Under the pieces are notes generated by a model. That model was not told the origin of the DNA. It worked only from the letters and a program-made list of their open reading frames with translations, and made no database searches. Of a stretch of 64,000 nt of DNA, positions 56,895 through 64,000 are shown piece by piece (within the stretch, counting starts at the first letter, position 1; the number at the start of each line of letters is the position of its first letter). The translations under genes were made by a program, and so were the position numbers. This DNA comes from Isoperla grammatica (Eukaryota > Arthropoda > Insecta > Plecoptera > Perlodidae): the NCBI GenBank assembly GCA_945910005.1, contig OX246740.1:5081458-5145457 (forward strand), read 5' to 3'.

Positions 56895-57130
56895 ATCGAT
56901 ATTTTTTTAAGAGACACTTGTCTTGATGGTGGTGGTGAAAATCCAGAAAGTAAAAAACCAACCCCAACTGGGAATCGAAGTCAGGTATCCGGAGCACTTG
57001 CCGGGTGGGCGCCATGATGTCATAATGCACACAATCCAGCCGTTGAACCGGTCTCGGTGGTGTAAAGGTTATGGAGCCCACCCGGCAAGTGGTAGACCTG
57101 GGTTCGGTTCCCAGCTGGATCTCTTCTGGA
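56895..57130. mobile_element. Two tRNA-headed SINEs facing each other
   Basis: Minus-strand head at 56955-57015 and plus-strand head at 57050-57115 (GGAGCCCACCCGGCAAGTGG, then GGGTTCGGTTCC) share the CCACCCGGCAAGTG core. The minus copy is the sister of 40890-41030. Confidence 0.7.
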
Positions 57131-58216
57131 TCTCTCCAATATATATATATATGCATTGGATATTCTCGCACCAATACTGAGTTTGTAAATTGACATGAGT
57201 AAGGGGTAAAACTTGACTCCACTTTGTATAATATAGGCTACCTACATATAATTATAAACAATATTTTGGGGATTTCTTATCATGACTGTATCATTTATAA
57301 ATAAAATGTATAAAGAATACTTTTGTGTATTTGTATTTACACGAAGTAATAGATTTGTGAACATCGTGAACATCGTCCAAGTTTTCCGAATCAAAATCTT
57401 CTGACTCAAGTGTCCTGTTAGTGGTCGACCGACCGTGCTCCTTTCAAATGCATTTCAAATGTATTTACAGCAGATATTTACAAGCCAGCCAGCCAGGCGG
57501 CAATCCGACCGGCCGGCGGCTGGCTTTTGTTGTTGAAAGAAGGGTCGTCTATGGCTATGCATCTCTCTCTCAAACGAGCTTCCACTCGCGCAAAACCTCC
57601 CCTCCAAGAATCTTGCAGTCGGAGTGTTGTGGTTCGGAGACATTTCTATGGAGGGCAGCAAATTGTAGCTTGCCTAATCAAAAGATGCCGTTCCTAAATT
57701 CTTAGGACATTCTAATTATAAGCGGAGACCTTATATATTATGATGTGTTGGTTTTAGATTTTCTCTATATAGTTCAATTGAAAAGTCAACTTTAAAAAAT
57801 ATTTGCGGATACGACGGCGAGAATTTAAAAAATCCGAACCCACGCACAACTTGTACAGGAGTTGTCTGTACGAGGAAAAATGTTCATGAATATTGATTCA
57901 TTGGTTTACGAGTTTTACCTAATTTACTGTACCACTGCAAAATTAAGACTCATTCTTAGGGGCATTGACATTGTCATACTGGGCCTCGTTCAGAGATCTA
58001 TGAAGTGTGAATGTTAGAAATGACGACAACACGCCTATTTAGTACATATTATCAATATCAAGTATCAGTATAAATAAATATACGTTGAATGATTATTTAC
58101 AGTTTTCGCCGATTATTGAATGCAATTTGTAAACAAGCATTAAAACATTGTTTGCGTTTTAAACAACAACCATCAGACAACGATCAGTAAATTCTATTAT
58201 GAAGATAAAATGTTGT
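57131..58216. other. Intergenic DNA, no firm gene
   Basis: Holds CCAGCCAGCCAGG at 57485 and open frames on both strands at 57421-57705 with no motif. A minus-strand acidic frame at about 57415-57365 (E-S-E-D-F-D-S-E-N-L-D-D) follows an AG and might be an exon-2-like piece; weak. Confidence 0.3.
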
Positions 58217-58280
58217 CCTCATTTGTTATACACACTCCATACGCATGCGGCATGCCGAATAAGTGACTAGCTATACGAAC

Positions 58281-58613
58281 CTTGAATTGAGCCTGTCAGC
58301 CCAGTGAGAACACCCTGGTTCTGAGGGGGGCCCTTGAGGACCAGGCGTCGTCGACTGCGGCTCTGGTCCGGTCACTTCTTTCTTCAGTAATTGCGATCTG
58401 CAATATTATGATCGAAATTAATTATGTCAAGCATTCATAATTCACATTATTGGTATAAAATCAATAACAATTCATATAGCCAAAACAAAATATAGCCACA
58501 ACATACCTTCTCCATTTAGCAGAATTACTTCTTTTACCCCTTCTTGATTTTCTCCTCGTAGATAATTGTACGTTTCTAACGCCTTTCGTGGAGTAGCCGT
58601 GCGGCCTGTCCAT
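58281..58613 (-). CDS. Basic-exon family member, 2 exons (cassette B)
   Basis: Exon 1 is 58613-58507 (107 nt, donor GTATGT): M-D-R-P-H-G-Y-S-T-K, then L-S-T-R-R-K-S-R-R-G-K-R-S-N-S-A-K-W-R. The intron is 109 nt. Exon 2 is 58397-58281 (117 nt, phase 2 in and out). It is cassette A with a 6-nt in-frame deletion (E-P lost from K-K-E-P-E-V) and one amino-acid change (C-S-H-W instead of C-S-L-W). No stop or frameshift. A hAT element has landed 60 bp upstream (58674), in the probable 5' UTR or promoter. Confidence 0.7.
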
Positions 58614-58673
58614 GTCCCAGCGTGGCTCGATATCTTATGCCGAGGGAGGCCGTCGTCAAAGAACAAGCCAGAC

Positions 58674-59877
58674 CAGTGGCGTAGGAACCGGGGGGGAAGG
58701 GGGGCAATGCCCCCCCCCCCCCCCCCCCAAGTTTGATCCAGGGGGGGGGGGGGGCAGGGGGGGCAATGCTCGGCCCCCAGTGCCAAAAATTAGTTTTCTA
58801 TCGATATTTTCGGAGAAAAACTGTCAATAAAGAGCACTAGGCATACACTTATGAAGGAGCCTATAATCATAGGATTTCACCTGACAGCTAGAATGTTCAG
58901 TCAACTAGGGTGAAGAAACTTGTGCTTCTTGAAAAGTCCAACCATTTCTTTGTAAAATCACCCTATCAATGCGTGGGTTGCAAAACCGTTCGTTTAGCCA
59001 GACCACGGATTTATAGGATCTCGTAACGTTAATAAATAATTCGTCATTTTACACATATTATATTCTTAGCAATGAAGTGTTTGTGATAGACGATTACAAA
59101 ATTAATTTACATAGTAGGTTTCAACTACAAAACAATGTTGATGATAGATTAAAATACGAGAATAAAATATCTTAATACTAGATATTTTAATCTTCCTTTT
59201 CCAAAAAATACCTCAGATCGCTTCTAAGGCCATCTTGGTGGCAATAGTACTTCCAAAAAAAATTGCCTCCGGCGGCTGGGCCTTTGCCCCAGACCCCAGA
59301 CTTCCCACGCAAATACTGTTGATCGTAGGTTGAGCCCCCACCAAGGAAAGCCGAAACTCAGCGCCTATGGACACAACAGAGACTCAACAATCTATGTATC
59401 TGTAAAGCCTACCAAGATCATTTAGACCGTCTCGACATAAATCATGTTATTGAAGGTTCAGCATATAGGCGTGATGTTTCTAGATTTGGTAAAATTGCAA
59501 CGAGCAAGTTAATAATATTTACTACAGAATCAAAACACACCTTATTTTAGATAGTAAGCTTATGCCTATTTGTTATTTTATTCGTAGGAATACGTTTTAT
59601 TTAATATTCTCATTTTTTTTAATATCCATATTTTATTTTTTTATTTTAGGGAGTTTTATTTTCAACTTTGATAAAGTGTTTTTTTTTTTACTTGCATGCG
59701 AATGATGCAGTAATGAATATTTAACTTACTCCCGCGCTTACTTTATTGATTACTGAATGATACTTACATGATGAATGCCCTCTCCCCCCCCCCCCCCCCC
59801 ACATGTTGAGACAGGAGAGAGTCCTCATAAATTTGCCCCCCCCCCCCCCCAACTTTCAAAACGTTCCTACGCGCCTG
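58674..59877. mobile_element. Non-autonomous hAT element, perfect 8-bp duplication
   Basis: Ends CAGTGGCGTAGGAAC and CAGGCGCGTAGGAAC (inverted), with AGCCAGAC at 58666-58673 and 59878-59885. The 1.2-kb interior has poly-G/poly-C near each end and a GCCTCCGGCGGCTGGGCCTT block also found inverted at 25.1 kb. The paralogous cassette at 56.03 kb is the empty site. No transposase. Confidence 0.9.
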
Positions 59878-59889
59878 AGCCAGACTGCG

Positions 59890-60465
59890 TTTCCACTAGC
59901 AGGACATGTCCGGTGAGCTTTGTCCGATGAACATTTGTCCCGAGACATTTGTCCCAGGACATTGTCCACCGGACATATACGTTTCCACTTGTAGGCGGAC
60001 ATTTTACAGCAACAGTGGCATGTTTGCCTTCTAGGATGGAGGATGATACTGTTGGGCTGGTTTTATTGGGTATAACTGCATCTTTTATTTCAATTAGTGA
60101 GTCTCTTCAAAAAAAGAAACGAAAACGTCCAAAACAGTACTGCCACAAAAAAGCTTACATAGCTCGTCAAGAGCGTCTTTTCTTTTTTTTTTATTTTTAT
60201 AATGAGGATTGTTTACATTCTACAACACTTGTCTTTTCTCTAGTTCTTCAATGAAATTCAGAATAATGTCCTTAATCCTTATCCCATTCCAATTGAATGG
60301 GGAGCGTCTTCGGTAGTGGGTATTGTGAGCGCGTCAAGCATGTCATCTGGTAATGGGTCCGAGCTGGCATGCAACTCGTCCTGTACGGCAACTAACAAAC
60401 ATTGACCGGAGTCCATGGAATCTTCCATAGAGAAAGGAATCTTCTATGCTAGTGAACATGCGGAA
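59890..60465. mobile_element. Probable Harbinger derivative
   Basis: GTTTCCACTAGCA near the left end and a looser inverted counterpart (GTTTCCGC...ACTAGCA) near 60440-60465 bound a segment with a transposase-like start on the plus strand and a 45-codon acidic frame on the minus strand (60419-60282: M-D-S-G-Q-C-L-L-V-A-V, then D-P-L-P-D-D-M-L-D-A-L). Two divergent genes are usual in Harbinger elements. Confidence 0.4.
60036..60254 (+). pseudogene. Harbinger-like transposase start
   Basis: ATG at 60036: M-E-D-D-T-V-G-L-V-L-L-G-I, then L-Q-K-K-K-R-K-R-P-K-Q-Y and A-Y-I-A-R-Q-E-R-L, resembling the N-terminus of PIF/Harbinger transposases (acidic start, Arg/Lys block, I-A-R). After that the frame degenerates into Phe-rich sequence. 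Only the beginning remains. Confidence 0.45.
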
Positions 60466-61379
60466 ACACTGAATTGATCTATCATTATTTTTAAAGTGAG
60501 TTTGGCATAATGTTTCGAAGGTAATTAAAAGCGGCTATGTACATTGTCGGTTTATGTATAACCTGCACTCCAACAGCATCTGCATGAGCCATAATGGACG
60601 GGAAAAACAAATCGTAACCAATAATCAGAAGCTAAACATTCGGGCTACCAGATCAGATTTTTGGTTTTAGGTTTGGGGGGGGGGGGGGGGGAATTTCTTA
60701 TCATTTTCGGCAGGTGTACAACCAGCTTTAATCATAAAGCTTATGTTCCACTTTGCGTGCGAGGCGAGCGTCGAAATATTCTTTGAAAATGTCGTCGATT
60801 ACATTTCTACAACACTGTTATTTTTTACGACCAAATGCAAAGTAATAGGTGCCAATGGTTCCTTCCATGCACTAACTACACCCGACAAAATGTTTGTCAT
60901 ATTATAATTAGCATAAGACATTCTGCGTTCACCTGTTCCACTGTCGACTAATGTTAGTTAGTCGCACTGTAAGACGGTTTGAACCGAGTCGAAGCCTATT
61001 ACTCGATGACACGCTTGACGCGCTCACAATACCCTGGTCATGGTATGTGGTTTAGGGGTGGAGCTACAAGGGTTTGCGCGTGCGCAGTACGAAATGTCCT
61101 GCAGACACCCCGGCCAAGCTTACGACCAGGTCGCAAGAGTGTGTTGCACAGGTTCTTATGAGGGTGGCCATGCCAGGTATTTTAAACTCAATGGCCATGC
61201 TGCGCTGCGACCTGCGACAGCGACAAAAACGCCCGAGTGAGCGTTTTCTTGTCGTGGCGACAGAAACGCTCACCATTATAACTTACGGGGCCGGCCAAGC
61301 TTGCGACCTGGTCCCAGGCTGTCGCCGGCGCGCATGCGCGTTCTTTCTTTCCTCGCGAGTACCGACAGCCTTTATTTGG
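60466..61379. other. Intergenic DNA, no gene supported
   Basis: A poly-G run at 60676-60691. GGCCAAGCTT(A/G)CGACC recurs at about 61112 and 61293, and GCGC(G)TGCGC at both edges of 61075-61340 hints at a decayed inverted repeat. Confidence 0.35.
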
Positions 61380-61387
61380 CTGCTGAG

Positions 61388-63381
61388 CAGGGGCGTTTTA
61401 ACAAGTTTGGCGCCCATAGGCCCAAACTTCTACGGCGCCCCCCCCCCCCCCCCCTCTGCTCCCCATACCCCCACCATGATAGCATTAAATAGTGGTTTGC
61501 ATTGGATTTAAATCATATTTATCTGCCCAGGACTTCTAATTAGTTTTGTATACGATAATATTACTCACCCAATCACCAATAATTGCATCAAAGTCGACTC
61601 TCGGCGTTGGTATTTTTTATAAAGGCTTCTTGTGAGTTTTTTTTTCGCAAACTCCTTTATGATACGGTCAAAGGAAATCTTCTCTGTCATGTCACTTTCT
61701 ATTGCAAGTATTGATAGTGCATTCAACGCTTCTGGCCCATCGTCGATCTGCAGTAGTTTTTGACACGTTGCAGTGTTGAAAACGAACGTTCGCCTGAACA
61801 GTTAGCACTCGCCATAGATGTAAACATCCTTACTGCGATGTGTATATTAGGGTAAAGGTAAACGGACTGGAGTTTGTGTTCAACTATTAATTTGCCAATG
61901 CGAATAGCATTCACAGATTCGATTAGGTCGAAACTCTTAAGGCAACCTTTGAAATGGAGACATTCTTCGGGAAAAGTGTTTTCCAAATCATGACTATAGG
62001 TATCCTTAAGGGTTGACGCACTTTTTATTATGTCCGCAGAATCCATTTTAACAAGCTTTGTCAGAAATCCAAATTTATTGTTAAGTTCACAGTGTGCTGT
62101 CTTCCTCTTTTTCAGTTCTGTTCATAAGGAATCGATTATTACAATAAATGTATTTATTCTATAATTTTCTTTCCCTGTCATTACAACGTCGTCTGACGAT
62201 TCCAACTCTCCGAACTGGACTACACGTTTAGGTTTACGCTTGCTGTCAAATGCGTAATCCTTTAGCCTGACATTTCAAACGCCTTTTGTTCAAGCACATC
62301 ATAACTATCGCGGACTTCTTTCAAATATTCTTCGAGAGTTTCATACAGCAATACAACAGATCCAATATCTATGTCAACAGACTGTAAAGTTTTACTCGTA
62401 GTATTGAATCTGTCCATTACATTGTTCCAAAATGTAGTTATGATAGCAGTTTCCAGCAGTCTTAGCTCTAATGCAATATTCTCTGCTTCTTTCCTCGCAG
62501 CTAACTTTTCTGTGGCATCTTGGCAAATTTCCTCTTATGCAGCAACAATTTCTGAGTAGGCACTAGCTAGAGCTTTCCAGGCTTCGGCACGAGCTGACCA
62601 TCGTGTAAGAGACTGTTTGCCTGTTAGCTTTTTATGAAGTATTTCCCATCTATCAGTAGAGCACGAAAAGAAATTGTAGATGCGTTGGACAAGGGAGAAA
62701 AATGATTCAGCTGCATCACAACATTCGGCTGCACACGTTCCGACGAGATTTAGGGAATGAGCAGAACAAGGCACCCTTACTGCGAGTGGATTATGTTGTA
62801 CAATTCTTGCTTGTAGCCCACTGTATGCACCGGACATATTGCTGGCATTGTCATAGCTTTGACCGCGACAATCGTCTATGTTGATATCGTACGTTTTCAG
62901 TGTGCTCAAAACCGTGTTCTCCAGTAGTTCGGATTTATGACCCGAGTTTGGTATGAATTTGAGAAATCTTTCCACTGGTGTGCCATCAGGTTGAACATAT
63001 CAAACTATAAAAGTCAATTGGTCGACATGTGAGACATCGGGTGTTGAGTCTACACTAATCGAATAGTATTTTGCGATTTTTATTTATTTTATGATTTCGC
63101 TACTAACCATTTCCCCCATTATTGTAACGAACTCGTCACAGATTGTAGCTTTTATATAATTTTATACTATCATGTCATAATAACTACATAATCATAATGT
63201 ATGCGTATAATAGAATCGAATCGCGGCAAAAAAATAATTAAATAAAATAAATTTTAGAATTTCCCAGCGTTTTGAATATTGTAGTAAATTAATCAGGGGT
63301 CAGGGGGCGCCGTGCGGCGCCCCCTGACGATCCGGCGCCCTAGGCCCGGGCCTACCGGGCCTATGCGTTAAAACGCCCCTG
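61388..63381 (-). mobile_element. hAT element with transposase relic and perfect 8-bp duplication
   Basis: Ends CAGGGGCGTTTTAAC are inverted, and CTGCTGAG flanks both sides (61380-61387, 63382-63389). Subterminal GGCGCC and AGGCCC motifs occur at both ends. The 1994-bp element carries a broken minus-strand transposase. Confidence 0.95.
61560..63140 (-). pseudogene. hAT transposase (ZMYM1-like/DUF4371 type), broken
   Basis: Reading from 63140 down: D-E-F-V-T-I-M-G-E-M-V, a stop, I-S-V-D-S-T-P-D-V-S-H-V-D-Q-L, another stop, G-T-P-V-E-R-F-L-K-F-I-P, D-C-R-G-Q-S-Y-D-N-A-S-N-M-S-G, A-H-S-L-N-L-V-G, T-R-W-S-A-R, and near the end the dimerisation motif A-N-C-S-G-E-R-S-F-S-T-L-Q-R-V-K-N-Y. These are the DSTPDVSH, DGASNM-like and C-terminal dimerisation blocks of this hAT group. 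There are at least four stops or frameshifts (about 63089, 63002, 62535, 61724). The N-terminal zinc-finger half is missing. About 500 of roughly 800 residues remain. Not functional. Confidence 0.9.
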
Positions 63382-63389
63382 CTGCTGAG

Positions 63390-63815
63390 GGTTCTGCGGT
63401 GAAGTCCGGTGCAATATGTTTGATACAGAATTATTTATTAACGAAGCGAATACCAGACCACCGCGGAGACAACAAATCTAAGTTGTGGATTGAAGTATTT
63501 CATTTCATTAAATTTAGTTTTTGCCTAGAAAATACAATATTAACTTTATTTTTTGTTTGTAACTTTACAGCTATCAATGAAGTAGGGTGGATGCTTATAA
63601 CAATATAGGAATACTAATTTACACAATTTGTGGTTTCCGTTGAGTAAGAAGAAGACTGGGGTCTGAGGTCCGAGAATTAGGTCCCCTGGACACGTTTGTT
63701 TATGGACGGATTCAATGTAAGCAAACAATTCGTACCACACAATGCCCGCCGAGTGACGTCTATTCAATGCACCATTATAATAAATAGTTTAAAAAAAATA
63801 GCAACGCAAAAAAAA
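63390..63815. other. hAT flank, no gene seen
   Basis: AT-rich DNA between the hAT target duplication and the SINE copy. Open frames here lack motifs. Confidence 0.35.
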
Positions 63816-63960
63816 CCAGCGGGGTCGGATTTTTAACTTTCTGTCTTAGTTCACATCATATAAAACCCATAGTGGCTTACTATGAAAACCAGATTTCATA
63901 AATATTATTTACGATTTTTTATATTTTGTTGGTTGCAAAATGTATTCTAAGGATTGGTTG
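63816..63960 (+). mobile_element. SINE body, copy of 56717-56861
   Basis: Starts CCAGCGGGGTCGGATTTTTA and runs through AACCAGATTTCATA to GGTTGCAAAATGTATTC. About 145 bp match the 56.7-kb copy, but here the tRNA-like head is missing (5' truncated after an A-rich stretch). Confidence 0.7.
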
Positions 63961-64000
63961 GTGGTGATTGGTGACCGGTATACGTTACGGAGGGATCTCA

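Overview
This window is animal nuclear DNA: AT-rich, with spliced genes, GT-AG introns, non-LTR retrotransposons, PIF/Harbinger and hAT transposons, tRNA-headed SINEs, a long satellite array and many microsatellites. The very frequent palindrome AGGCCT/TAGGCCTA and the mix of repeats suggest a marine invertebrate, perhaps an echinoderm. That placement is an inference; no marker gene is present.

The main coding signal is easy to miss because every exon is short. At least twelve loci between about 12.7 and 58.6 kb, all on the minus strand, share one design. Each has an ATG-led first coding exon, strongly basic, often with an RRKS(R/K)RGK core and a trailing N-x-x-(K/R)-W. At eleven of the twelve this exon ends at a splice donor in phase 2. 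Four loci have exactly 95 nt in this exon with a phase-2 donor after codon 31, and a fifth (25.8 kb) has the same length. At five loci a second exon follows after an intron of only about 90-110 nt, entered in phase 2 and also left in phase 2; it is often proline/serine/threonine-rich. I do not recognise the protein. The array is either a tandem family of small multi-exon genes or a cassette array of alternative 5' exons. Two cassettes (55.6-56.0 and 58.2-58.7 kb) are a recent duplication whose basic exon has diverged more than the adjacent intron.

On the plus strand there is an eight-cysteine single-domain von Willebrand C (SVWC)-like gene in two visible exons (3476-3614 and 5109-5214), with a decayed tandem copy of the first of these. 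There is also a possible secreted-protein gene (signal-peptide exon at 15467-15518 and a terminal exon at 16303-16468).

Layout: 0-10.7 kb holds hAT and MITE insertions around the SVWC gene. 10.7-18.2 kb holds the first basic-exon loci, a non-LTR fragment and a Penelope-like tail. 18.9-23.3 kb holds two non-LTR elements with microsatellite tails. 23.5-37 kb holds more basic-exon loci, SINEs, a Harbinger transposase relic, a 3.5-kb inverted-repeat element and a 76-bp tandem array. 37.6-40.5 kb holds nested MITEs and a 5'-truncated non-LTR element. 41.45-49.15 kb is a 67/68-bp satellite of roughly one hundred copies, interrupted by a Harbinger fragment. 49-64 kb holds local duplications, SINE clusters, three more basic-exon loci and two hAT elements with perfect 8-bp target duplications, one carrying a broken transposase. 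Most long open frames in the satellite are artefacts of its repeat unit.
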